From CAZHTF01 sp964535305 (GTDB lineage: Bacteria; Planctomycetota; Phycisphaerae; UBA1845; Fen-1342), in NCBI GenBank assembly GCA_964535305.1, contig CAZHTF010000035.1, forward strand, positions 1 through 30,904: 30,904 bases of DNA, in the 5' to 3' direction. Position numbers and translations under genes: made by a program. A model generated the notes under the pieces. It was not told the origin of the DNA, ran no database searches, and was given only the letters and a program-made list of their open reading frames with translations. Shown piece after piece: positions 23,911 to 30,904 of the stretch (positions are counted from its first letter, which is position 1; each line of letters starts with the position of its first letter).

Positions 23911-24042
23911 TCCGGTCGCTCTCAGCCGCACGATCCACAGCGGTGTCGCCAGGCTGTAGAGCTTGTTTGTACAAGTGCAAACTCGCGCATTGGCACGTCC
24001 AAATGACGACGCCAATCGCATCCTGAGAGGAATTTCCCACAC

Positions 24043-25356
24043 ATGCGTATGCGTATTCTCACGCTGGCCGCGCTCGCGCTCGTCGCCGCCAGCACCGCCG
24101 TTGCGGATCGCTTCGAGTTGATCACGGGCGTCGATGCACGGCTCTCGCCGGGCACGGCCCGCAGCGTCCCGCCGCTCGGAATGTTCGTCGACGGCGACCG
24201 GCTCGCCGGCACGGCGGATCGCGGTGGAACCGTGAGCTTTCTGGGTGTCGGCACGCCGCTCTATCAGCCCAATGAATTCGGCTCGCTGAGCTTTCTGTTT
24301 CGCCGCGGAAGCGTGCCGCTGTTTCCGAGCGGGCGTCTGGCATTCCTGGGAATCGAATTCCTCGGAGGACCGCTGCTGGATCTGGATGGGGACCTGAGCA
24401 ACGGCGTCCGCAGCCTCACGCCTGTGGCCGGGCAGTCGCCGCTGGCGATCCCTGGCAGCGCCAGTTACATCGACCTCACGTTTGACAGCGCGGGCGGCAG
24501 CGTCGCGCTTAACAACATCGACGTGACCGGCACGAACGAGGGCGCCCCCGGCGTGCAGGCCGCAATCGCCACGGTGCTGCTGGTGCGGTCAAACACGTCG
24601 CCCACTGGCCAGCTCGGCGTCGCGATCAACCCGCAGATCGACACGCGCAGCGGATCGCTGACGGATTTCCTGACGCAGAGCGGCGTCGCGACCGTGCAGC
24701 GGATCAGCAACCTGGGCTACGAATTCTGGGAAGACTCGATCGATTCGAACTCCAGCACCGCCAGCACGCTCGGCACGTTCCAGTTTCTGGGCAACGCGCG
24801 CGGCTGGCACATCCGCCGGCATCCGCAGAGCGGCAGCTTCCCGACGCTGGCCGGGATCGGGCTGGGCACGACACTCTGGCCGCTGGTCGACACGTCGCAG
24901 GTCGGCAACGCCTTCGTGACCGCAAACGGGCTTGCCGGTGGCATCGCCACCATCGGAACCGGCCCGACCGCCGACGACTTCACGCTGGCCGGCAACGGTG
25001 GGCTGGTGCTGAGTGATTTTGGAGGCGACTTGGGCGCGTATCTGGACGCGGTGGTCGTGCCGGCGTTGCCTTTCCGCTCGGCGCGCTTTGTCTATCTCGA
25101 GGCGGCCGGGTTTGGAATCAACAACAGCTTCGATCCGGTGTTCACCGACACGGTTGGCTATGACCTGGTGCTGATCGCAGCAAGGCCGACCTGCCCAGGC
25201 GACATTGACTACAACGAGCGCGTCGACGAAGCCGACCTGGGCGTTCTGCTGGCGGCCTGGCAGAGCGGCGCCGCTGGCGACCTCGACAACGACGCCGACA
25301 CCGACGAAGCCGACTTGGGCATCCTTCTGGCGAACTGGCAGGTCGTCTGCCCGTGA
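24043..25356 (+). CDS. secreted protein with dockerin-like C-terminal repeats
   Basis: The 437-residue product starts with a signal peptide (MRMRILTLAALALVAASTAVA); GAGAGGAA lies about 10 bases before the ATG. The large middle part is not a family I recognise; it is rich in Gly, Ser, Thr and Asp and contains a repeated 'LGT' style of beta-structured sequence. From residue 384 the end is a duplicated motif, CPGDIDYNERVDEADLGVLLAAW and then GDLDNDADTDEADLGILLANW, which matches dockerin-like calcium-binding tails seen on many exported planctomycete proteins. The stop is followed at once by the pseudopilin gene, which is probably cotranscribed. A cell-surface or extracellular role is inferred. 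Confidence 0.8.
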   Translation: MRMRILTLAALALVAASTAVADRFELITGVDARLSPGTARSVPPLGMFVDGDRLAGTADRGGTVSFLGVGTPLYQPNEFGSLSFLFRRGSVPLFPSGRLAFLGIEFLGGPLLDLDGDLSNGVRSLTPVAGQSPLAIPGSASYIDLTFDSAGGSVALNNIDVTGTNEGAPGVQAAIATVLLVRSNTSPTGQLGVAINPQIDTRSGSLTDFLTQSGVATVQRISNLGYEFWEDSIDSNSSTASTLGTFQFLGNARGWHIRRHPQSGSFPTLAGIGLGTTLWPLVDTSQVGNAFVTANGLAGGIATIGTGPTADDFTLAGNGGLVLSDFGGDLGAYLDAVVVPALPFRSARFVYLEAAGFGINNSFDPVFTDTVGYDLVLIAARPTCPGDIDYNERVDEADLGVLLAAWQSGAAGDLDNDADTDEADLGILLANWQVVCP

Positions 25357-25364
25357 GGATCATC

Positions 25365-26138
25365 ATGAACTCCGGCAAGCATGCGGGTCGCAGCGCGGCG
25401 GCAAACGCGAGGTCGGGCTTTACGTTGATCGAGCTGCTGGTTGTGATCGCGATCATCTCGCTGCTGATCTCGATCCTGCTGCCCTCGATGGCCCGTGGCC
25501 GCGCGCAGGCGCAGCAGACCAAGTGCGCCGCGAACCTGCGGCAGGTCAGCATCGGCCTGTGCCTCTACTGGACCGATTGGAACGGGCGCGTGCCGTACGT
25601 CGTCTCGCCAATGACGAACGCGCACTTTGGCCAGCCCGATACGGTCGTGCCCGATGCGCAGGCCGATCCGTTTGACCGCACGCTCTGGCCGAATTCGCTG
25701 CCAAACGTGCTGATGCCGCGCTACCTCGATGAGGAAACGCGCATCTTCGTCTGCCCGACCGCAGTCAACGGCTGGCCGCGCGGCGGCAGCGGACCGCTGC
25801 GCTACACCTACCGTGAGGCCGCGGCAAATCAGCCCAGCGGCGCAGTCGCACCGGCCAAGACCTACGTTCGCGAGCATTTTGGCTTCCTCGACGGGCGGAT
25901 GCTGGCCGACCTGAAACCCGACCTCACCGGCAACCCGATCGTCGACACGCAGAACCTGCTGCCGCTGCGCGGCACGTACCTGCGCGACATGATCACACGC
26001 GCCGACGGTGTGCTGATCGGGCCGCATCGCGGCGGAATCCAGGTGATCAACCGCTCGCTGAACATTGAGTTCCGCACGCAGAAAATAACCGAAGACGATC
26101 TCGCACCCGGCGGCTTTACGGCGGGGTCGCAGTTCTAA
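25365..26138 (+). CDS. pseudopilin-like protein with prepilin N-terminal methylation motif
   Basis: The ATG at 25365 has GAGG six bases upstream (25355-25358); the earlier GTG at 25353 is less likely. The 257-residue product has a prepilin motif: SGF|TLIELLVVIAIISLL, with processing after Gly18 and the conserved glutamate at 23. Such proteins are cut and methylated by a prepilin peptidase and assemble into type IV pili or type II secretion pseudopili. The rest includes CAANLRQVSIGLCLYW, typical of planctomycete pseudopilins, and an IGPHRGGIQVINRS segment near the end. It follows the dockerin-tailed gene by eight bases. No secretion ATPase or platform protein is nearby. Confidence 0.85.
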   Translation: MNSGKHAGRSAAANARSGFTLIELLVVIAIISLLISILLPSMARGRAQAQQTKCAANLRQVSIGLCLYWTDWNGRVPYVVSPMTNAHFGQPDTVVPDAQADPFDRTLWPNSLPNVLMPRYLDEETRIFVCPTAVNGWPRGGSGPLRYTYREAAANQPSGAVAPAKTYVREHFGFLDGRMLADLKPDLTGNPIVDTQNLLPLRGTYLRDMITRADGVLIGPHRGGIQVINRSLNIEFRTQKITEDDLAPGGFTAGSQF

Positions 26139-26464
26139 ATTCCGCGGGCGACGCTTGGCACGTATTTGTGGCACGGACGCGCGGGGCTCCGCTCGTCCGT
26201 GCCACACTGCCTGTTCGGTGTCAGCCGCTGCCGCGGACGCCCTCGGCGCGCTTTTCGCGTGTTCTCGCGCAGTGCAGCGCGAAATTCCGCCTTCCTGCGC
26301 TTCGTCGCACGCTGCCGCCAGTTCCGATGCTCCCAGTTGCATCCGGATGCCCGTCGCGTGGAACACCGCTTGCCGCATGACCCATACCGAACCTGTTCGG
26401 AGCGGTCTGCAAGGGATCGACGGCGGCCCGGTGATCGCCCGCGGGAGATGAGGGAGCACTTTTC
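26139..26464. other. intergenic region before the 2-oxoacid oxidoreductase genes
   Basis: No gene is supported in these 326 bases. It holds the long inverted repeat at 26167-26206 and the ribosome site AGGGAG (26451-26456) of the next gene. The open frames seen here are arginine- and cysteine-rich and have no ribosome site. Confidence 0.6.
26167..26206. repeat. long perfect inverted repeat (13-bp arms plus inner stem)
   Basis: TGTGGCACGGACG (26167-26179) pairs with CGTCCGTGCCACA (26194-26206); inside, GCGG (26181-26184) pairs with CCGC (26189-26192). It lies 28 bases after the pseudopilin stop. It could be a terminator hairpin without a T-run, or an intergenic repeat element. Confidence 0.75.
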
Positions 26465-27412
26465 ATGGGATCGACGGCACCCACGGCTGCTTTTCAGTTG
26501 CCGGCGCGCGACGAGCTCGGCTTTTGCAATATCCTGTTATCCGCGCTGGGCGGCGACGGCGCCAACATGGCCGCCAAGCTGCTCTTCAAGCTCGGCTGCA
26601 CGCAGTTCGGTCTCGACGGCGGCTACGACGCGCGCTATGGCTCCGAGAAGAAGGGCACCGCGACCGACGTCAGCGTGCGCTTCTGCGAGCTGGGCACGCC
26701 CATTCGCCAGGTCGGCCCCACGAACCGCCCGCATTTCCTGGTCGTATTCCACGACAACATGATCGAACCGTGCGAGCTGTTCCGCGGCGTGCAGCCCGGC
26801 GCGGTCGTGATCGTCAACAGCACCCGCAGGCCCGCCGAGCTGCGACCGCTGCTGCGGCTGCACAGCGGGCGGATTGTGAGCATCGACGCGACGCGCATCG
26901 CGTTTGAGACTGGCAGCCGGCTGAACATGCCGCTGCTGGCGGCGCTGGCACACGAACTGCGCTTCCCGGACGAGCAGATCAAGCAGGCAATCCGCAAGCA
27001 GTGGCCGCGCGCGGAGAGCGCCAACGTCGCCGCGTACGAGCGGACCTTGAGCGAGGCCATCACCGCCGAGTTCGACGTCGATGGCTTTCCGCTTACGCCG
27101 CCGAGCGTTTCGCGCGGGCCGCTGGGCTGGCGCAACATGCTCAACGGCGGCGCGATCGACGCGCTGACGCACACGACCAGCGGCCGCGACAACCGCATCG
27201 CCGCACAGGGGCGCGTGCCGCGCTTCGATCCGGCGGCGTGCAACTCCTGCAGCATCTGCATGACGGTCTGCTCTGACCCGGGTGGGCTGATGTGGCAGGC
27301 TGGACGGCTGACGGGCGTCGATGACCGCTTCTGCAAGGGCTGCATGCGCTGTGTCGAGGTCTGCCCGCCAACGAAGAAGGGCCAGGGGCTGACCATGCCG
27401 GCAGAAAATTGA
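26465..27412 (+). CDS. 2-oxoacid:ferredoxin oxidoreductase gamma-delta fusion subunit
   Basis: The 315-residue product joins two subunits usually encoded apart in the four-subunit pyruvate/2-oxoisovalerate ferredoxin oxidoreductases. Residues about 19-200 are the gamma subunit (GGDGANMAAKLLFKLGC; ARYGSEKKGTATDVSVR). Residues about 250-315 are a delta ferredoxin with two 4Fe-4S sites, C259-C262-C265-C269 and C290-C293-C296-C300. The complex oxidises a 2-oxoacid with coenzyme A to acyl-CoA, CO2 and reduced ferredoxin. AGGGAG lies eight bases before the ATG. The alpha-beta partner follows at 27629. Which 2-oxoacid is used (pyruvate, 2-oxoglutarate or branched-chain) cannot be settled from sequence. 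Confidence 0.88.
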   Translation: MGSTAPTAAFQLPARDELGFCNILLSALGGDGANMAAKLLFKLGCTQFGLDGGYDARYGSEKKGTATDVSVRFCELGTPIRQVGPTNRPHFLVVFHDNMIEPCELFRGVQPGAVVIVNSTRRPAELRPLLRLHSGRIVSIDATRIAFETGSRLNMPLLAALAHELRFPDEQIKQAIRKQWPRAESANVAAYERTLSEAITAEFDVDGFPLTPPSVSRGPLGWRNMLNGGAIDALTHTTSGRDNRIAAQGRVPRFDPAACNSCSICMTVCSDPGGLMWQAGRLTGVDDRFCKGCMRCVEVCPPTKKGQGLTMPAEN

Positions 27413-27481
27413 TGGTGGATCGGAGGAGTCGGGCCGTCCGGCCGGCGCGCGCTGGCAGGCGGCCGCTTGTGAGGGAATCGC

Positions 27482-27562
27482 ATGGCGCCCGGAAAGTCCA
27501 TGCTGTGGTACGTCTTGCTGATCTTGATCGTCTGCGGACTGCTGCTGGTTGGCGTAGGCTAG
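27482..27562 (+). CDS. 26-residue single-pass membrane microprotein
   Basis: Between the two oxidoreductase genes, an ATG with a strong ribosome site (GAGGGA, 27471-27476, five bases upstream) opens a 26-codon frame ending in TAG. The product MAPGKSMLWYVLLILIVCG... is one hydrophobic helix of about 19 residues after a short positively charged head, suggesting N-in insertion. It resembles in form the small accessory subunits of membrane enzymes, but I cannot match it to any. It may anchor or modulate the soluble oxidoreductase, or be unrelated. Its position in the operon supports cotranscription. Confidence 0.6.
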   Translation: MAPGKSMLWYVLLILIVCGLLLVGVG

Positions 27563-27628
27563 GCCCGCCTGCCGACGACCGCGGATGCTAATGCCGGTGG
27601 CGCGAGCCGCCGCGCTCGGGAGACTTGC

Positions 27629-29968
27629 ATGTCAGTCGCAACCCACGAACCCGCGCTGCGTGAGTCCAAGCAAGCCAGGCAGATGGCCTGGATCGGCAAC
27701 GGCAATGAAGCTGTGGCCCGCGCGATCCTCGACATCGGCTATGACTGTGAAGGCTACTACCCGATCACGCCGTCGTCTGAGGTCGGCGAGATGGTGCAGA
27801 AGGCCTTTTCCGCCGGCGAGAGCGACATTGCCTTCATAGTAGGGACCAGCGAGCTGGCCGCGATCTCAATCTGCGCCGGCGCGGCGATCGCGGGCGGGCG
27901 CGTGGTGGATGTTACCAGCGCGCAGGGGCTCCTGCTGAAGGCCGAGCAAATGCCGGCCATCGCGGGTCTGGGTCTGCCGATGGTGCTGAACCTCTCGACC
28001 CGCGACATCAACGCGCCGCTGAACATCAAGAACGGGCACAGCGATCTGTACGCGACGCTTGGCTGGGGCTGGCTCACATTTCTGGCGCCCACCGTGCAGG
28101 CTGCTTACGATCTGAACATCATCGCGATCAAACTGGCCGAGCTGGTGAATCTTCCGGCGATCGTCGCGTACGACGGGTTTCACACCTCGCACGCGAACCG
28201 GCGAATCGAGGTCTTCGCCAATCGCGACGACGTGCGCGGCTTTGTCGGACCGCCGCCGTTCGCCGGCACGCTTCGTGGCGAGAACGGGCGCCTGAGCCTC
28301 CTGGATGTGAAGCATCCGCGCACGTTCGGCCCGTACATGAACGACGACCTGATCAACACCAAGGTGCAGATGGAGCTGAAATTTCAGCGCGCCTACGAGC
28401 TGCTGCCCGGCCTCTTCGACGAATTCGCCGCGCTCAGCGGCCGACGCTACGACTTTTTTCAGCAGTATGGAGAAGTCGACGCCGAGTTGTGCCTGCTGGC
28501 GCTCAACACCGCGGGCGAGGCCGCCAAGGATGCGGTGGACGAGTTGGCCCGTCGCGGCGAAGCGGTGAACCTGGTGATTCCGGGCGTGCTGCGGCCCTGG
28601 CCGGAGCGCGAGCTGATTTCTGCGCTGGGGCGTGCGAAGCGGATCGTGGTTGCGGAGCGCGCCAGTCAGTACGGCGCATCAAACTACCTGGCGAATGAGA
28701 TCGGCGCCGCGCTGCAGCGTCGCGGCAACCCGGCCACGCTGATCCAGCGCAGCTACGGCATCGGCGGGTTGAACTTCACGCGCGACGACGCGCTGGAGAT
28801 GTATGCCCTGGCGCGCGAATGGGCGCACCCGTTCGTCGATCGGCCGGCGCTGCCGCGGGGCGAGCGCGGCAAGTCCGCGGAAGACGACACGGCTCCGCGC
28901 TTCGAGTTCGCGCCGACCAAGGCCTATTACGGGGCCTGGGAAGGCGACCCGAATTACGCCCCGCCGCCGACGCTCACGCCACTGAGCGCCGCGGAGTGTA
29001 CCTTCAATCACGGAAAGGGCGACAAGGTCAACCTGCGCGACTCGGCCGCGATGCCGACGCGCTTCGACAAGCACAGCGCCTGCCCGGGCTGCGGGATCTT
29101 CACCACGCTGAATGAGTTCCTGCGCGGCATCGATGGGCACGTGTGCCTGATCTTCAACACCGGCTGCGGCATGGTGGTGACCACCGGGTATCCGCTGACC
29201 AGCTTCAAAGTGCCGTATTTCCACAACCTCTTTCACAACGGCACATCGACCGCGACCGGCGTGGTCGAGATGATCAAGCGTTTCCAGAGGCGCGGCGAAT
29301 TGCCTGAGGAAATTACGACCATCGTGGTCTCGGGCGACGGCGGCGACGATATCGGCATGGACCAGGTGATCGGCGCCGCGCTGCGCAACGACCCGTTCAT
29401 CCTGCTCGAGTATGACAACAAGGGCTACATGAACACCGGTGCGCAACTGTGCTACAGCGGCTTCAAGGGCCAGAAAAACAGCAACGCCGCGGTCGGCCCC
29501 AAGCAGGCCGGCAAGCTGCAGCACCACAAGGACATCATCGAGATTCTGCGCGGTACGTTCGCGCCGTACATCGCGACCGCGTCTGAATCGAACGCGCTCG
29601 ACATGATTCGCAAGGCACGTCGCGCGCAGCAGACCGTCCGCGAGGGCGGCTTCGCGTTCATCAAGACCCTCTCAGTCTGCCCGTTGAACTGGGGCATGGG
29701 CGAGCACGTCGGCCCCTCGGCCATCGCCGCCGCGGTCGACGCCTGTCTGCACCCGCTGTACGAGATTGTCAGCGGCGTGACGCACATCACGTATGACCCC
29801 GAAGCGCGCGGCAAGAAGATCCCGGTGACGCAGGCCTTCGCCAAGATGGGCACGGCCTTCTCGCATGTGTGCGCGCCCGAGTTCGCCGAGCTGGCCAACG
29901 ATGTTCAACAGGAAGTCGATCGCCGCTGGGCGCGGCTCAAGGCGCTGCACGCGCATGAGCTGCTGTAA
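27629..29968 (+). CDS. 2-oxoacid:ferredoxin oxidoreductase alpha-beta fusion subunit
   Basis: The 779-residue product joins an alpha subunit (about 1-395; PITPSSEVGE near 45, then NGHSDLYATL) to a beta subunit (about 470-779). The beta part has CPGCGIFTTL near 485, a GDGGDDIGMDQVIGAALRN stretch near 570 that matches the thiamine diphosphate/Mg site, and LEYDNKGYMNTGAQ, the equivalent of the DNxxYxxTGGQ motif. With the gamma-delta protein this gives a complete enzyme in two polypeptides. It catalyses CoA-dependent, reversible oxidative decarboxylation of a 2-oxoacid with ferredoxin as electron acceptor. Its 3' end overlaps the convergent nadB gene by 32 bases. Confidence 0.9.
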   Translation: MSVATHEPALRESKQARQMAWIGNGNEAVARAILDIGYDCEGYYPITPSSEVGEMVQKAFSAGESDIAFIVGTSELAAISICAGAAIAGGRVVDVTSAQGLLLKAEQMPAIAGLGLPMVLNLSTRDINAPLNIKNGHSDLYATLGWGWLTFLAPTVQAAYDLNIIAIKLAELVNLPAIVAYDGFHTSHANRRIEVFANRDDVRGFVGPPPFAGTLRGENGRLSLLDVKHPRTFGPYMNDDLINTKVQMELKFQRAYELLPGLFDEFAALSGRRYDFFQQYGEVDAELCLLALNTAGEAAKDAVDELARRGEAVNLVIPGVLRPWPERELISALGRAKRIVVAERASQYGASNYLANEIGAALQRRGNPATLIQRSYGIGGLNFTRDDALEMYALAREWAHPFVDRPALPRGERGKSAEDDTAPRFEFAPTKAYYGAWEGDPNYAPPPTLTPLSAAECTFNHGKGDKVNLRDSAAMPTRFDKHSACPGCGIFTTLNEFLRGIDGHVCLIFNTGCGMVVTTGYPLTSFKVPYFHNLFHNGTSTATGVVEMIKRFQRRGELPEEITTIVVSGDGGDDIGMDQVIGAALRNDPFILLEYDNKGYMNTGAQLCYSGFKGQKNSNAAVGPKQAGKLQHHKDIIEILRGTFAPYIATASESNALDMIRKARRAQQTVREGGFAFIKTLSVCPLNWGMGEHVGPSAIAAAVDACLHPLYEIVSGVTHITYDPEARGKKIPVTQAFAKMGTAFSHVCAPEFAELANDVQQEVDRRWARLKALHAHELL

Positions 29969-30904
29969 CGGGCGCCTCGGGCGCGACCGGCGAAGTCGCC
30001 AGTTGCACATCGTCCGGCGTGCGGCGCAGGTCGAGGTGGCAGCGCCAGCGTTCGTCGCTGTTGGGGAAATCGGAGCGGAAGTGCACGCCGCGCGACTCGC
30101 AGCGTGTGGCGGCCGCGGTTGCGATGCAGTAGGCGACCGTGAGCATGTTCTGCAACTCCCAGGAAGCCGGCTCGTCAAAGACCTTGTCGAGCAGGTAGCG
30201 GCTCCAGAATTCAACGATCTCGATCGTCTCGCGCAGGCGGTCGCCGCTGCGCTCGATCGCGACATTGCGCGACATGACGCTGCGCAGGCTGTGCTCGACG
30301 TCGGCACGGTCGAATTCCGTTCGCGGTGAGCGGGCCAGGATGTGGCTGATCGCGTGCGGGCGATCGATCGCCGGGCGCGTGGCGGCCTGCTGCGCGGCCA
30401 ATTCGCCGCAGCGGGCACCGTAGACCAGGCCTTCGAGCAACGAGTTGCTGGCGAGCCGATTGGCCCCGTGCAGCCCACTGGCAGTCACCTCGCCGGCGGC
30501 GAGCAGCCCGGGCAGCGTGGTGCCGCCGCGCTCGTCGACCACGACGCCGCCGACCGCGTAGTGCGCGCTGGGACGGACGGGGATCAGGTCGCGCTGCGGA
30601 TCAATGTCGAACTGCCGGCAGAGCTTGTCGAGCGAGGGGAAGCGCTCGGCGAAGCGGCCGGCCGCGAAGTGTCGCACGTCCAGATAGACGCAGGGTACGC
30701 CGTCGCGGCGCATCTCGGCGTGAATGGCGCGGCTGACCACGTCGCGCGGCGCCAGCTCCGCCGCCGGATCGTAGCGCGGCATGAAGCGTTCGCCGCGGCG
30801 ATTGCACAGGTAGCCCCCGTCGCCGCGCACGGCTTCGCTGATCAGGGCGCGGGCGGCGCCGGCGACATAGAGCGTCGTGGGGTGAAACTGCACCATCTCG
30901 AGGT
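29937..30904 (-). CDS. nadB: L-aspartate oxidase (N-terminus outside window)
   Basis: The reverse-strand frame runs off the window end, so the FAD-binding N-terminus is missing; the ATG at 30896 is internal, since the frame continues upstream as LE before MVQFHPTTLY. About 322 residues are present. They carry VQFHPTTL, RPSAHYAVGGVVVDERG with the active-site histidine, the FAD motif LPGLLAAGEV...GLHGANRLASNSLLE, and the C-terminal SRGVHFRSDFP typical of NadB. The enzyme oxidises L-aspartate to iminoaspartate in NAD biosynthesis, usually with NadA; nadA is not in the window. Fumarate reductase/succinate dehydrogenase flavoproteins are related but lack this C-terminal motif. Its 3' end overlaps the convergent alpha-beta gene. 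Confidence 0.92.
   Translation of the reverse strand, partial: LEMVQFHPTTLYVAGAARALISEAVRGDGGYLCNRRGERFMPRYDPAAELAPRDVVSRAIHAEMRRDGVPCVYLDVRHFAAGRFAERFPSLDKLCRQFDIDPQRDLIPVRPSAHYAVGGVVVDERGGTTLPGLLAAGEVTASGLHGANRLASNSLLEGLVYGARCGELAAQQAATRPAIDRPHAISHILARSPRTEFDRADVEHSLRSVMSRNVAIERSGDRLRETIEIVEFWSRYLLDKVFDEPASWELQNMLTVAYCIATAAATRCESRGVHFRSDFPNSDERWRCHLDLRRTPDDVQLATSPVAPEAPVTAAHARAAP

Noticed and set aside
23963..23985. TTGTACAA palindrome upstream of the dockerin-tailed gene, as a possible LexA-like or other operator
   Set aside because: An isolated 8-base palindrome with no second copy and no match to a box I can name.
26155..26451. 98-codon plus-strand frame before the oxidoreductase genes
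   Set aside because: It runs through the long inverted repeat, has no ribosome site and has a Cys/Ala/Arg-rich random look.

Overview
The window is GC-rich bacterial DNA that most resembles a planctomycete, probably of the Phycisphaerae. The clues are a large calcium-repeat protein opening with an LEPR-XLL-like motif, a secreted protein ending in a dockerin-like CPGD...DL..LL..W tail, a pseudopilin of the 'FTLIELLVVIAIISLLISILLPS' type, and planctomycete-style LspA and DksA/TraR variants. No phage, IS element or CRISPR array was seen. The placement is inferred from protein style, not from a marker gene.

Layout. Positions 1-1300 (minus): a TVP38/TMEM64-type membrane protein translationally coupled to a beta-phosphoglucomutase cut by the window edge. 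Positions 1431-4520 (plus): a small exported protein, a Wza-like polysaccharide export lipoprotein and a class II fumarase. Positions 4546-13583 (minus): a tight five-gene cluster with an RTX-repeat protein, a HlyD-type adaptor, a PilZ protein, a GAF-TM-HlyD fusion and an M50 protease-HlyD fusion. Positions 13829-14908 (minus): a sugar-binding-like lipoprotein. Positions 14991-18163 (plus): a secreted low-complexity protein, a two-TM helical-repeat protein and galactokinase. Positions 18339-20534 (plus): a DksA/TraR-like regulator, signal peptidase II, tRNA-Ala(CGC) and a YXWGXW-repeat lipoprotein. Positions 20661-22803 (minus): an orphan HypB-like GTPase and a PIG-L deacetylase. Positions 22937-26138 (plus): a YjfB-like small protein, a hypothetical membrane protein, a dockerin-tailed secreted protein and a pseudopilin. 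Positions 26465-29968 (plus): a 2-oxoacid:ferredoxin oxidoreductase as two fused genes with a 26-residue membrane microprotein between them. Positions 29937-30904 (minus): L-aspartate oxidase, cut by the window edge.

The most interesting unit is 4546-13583. It looks like a self-contained export and processing system: a substrate with an unusual N-terminal motif and six calcium-repeat units, a membrane metalloprotease carrying its own HlyD arm and a PqqD-like N-terminal domain, two further HlyD arms (one joined to cytoplasmic GAF domains) and a c-di-GMP receptor. No ABC exporter or TolC-like gene is present in the cluster, so it is not an ordinary type I secretion operon. Its function here is inferred from gene content and order.
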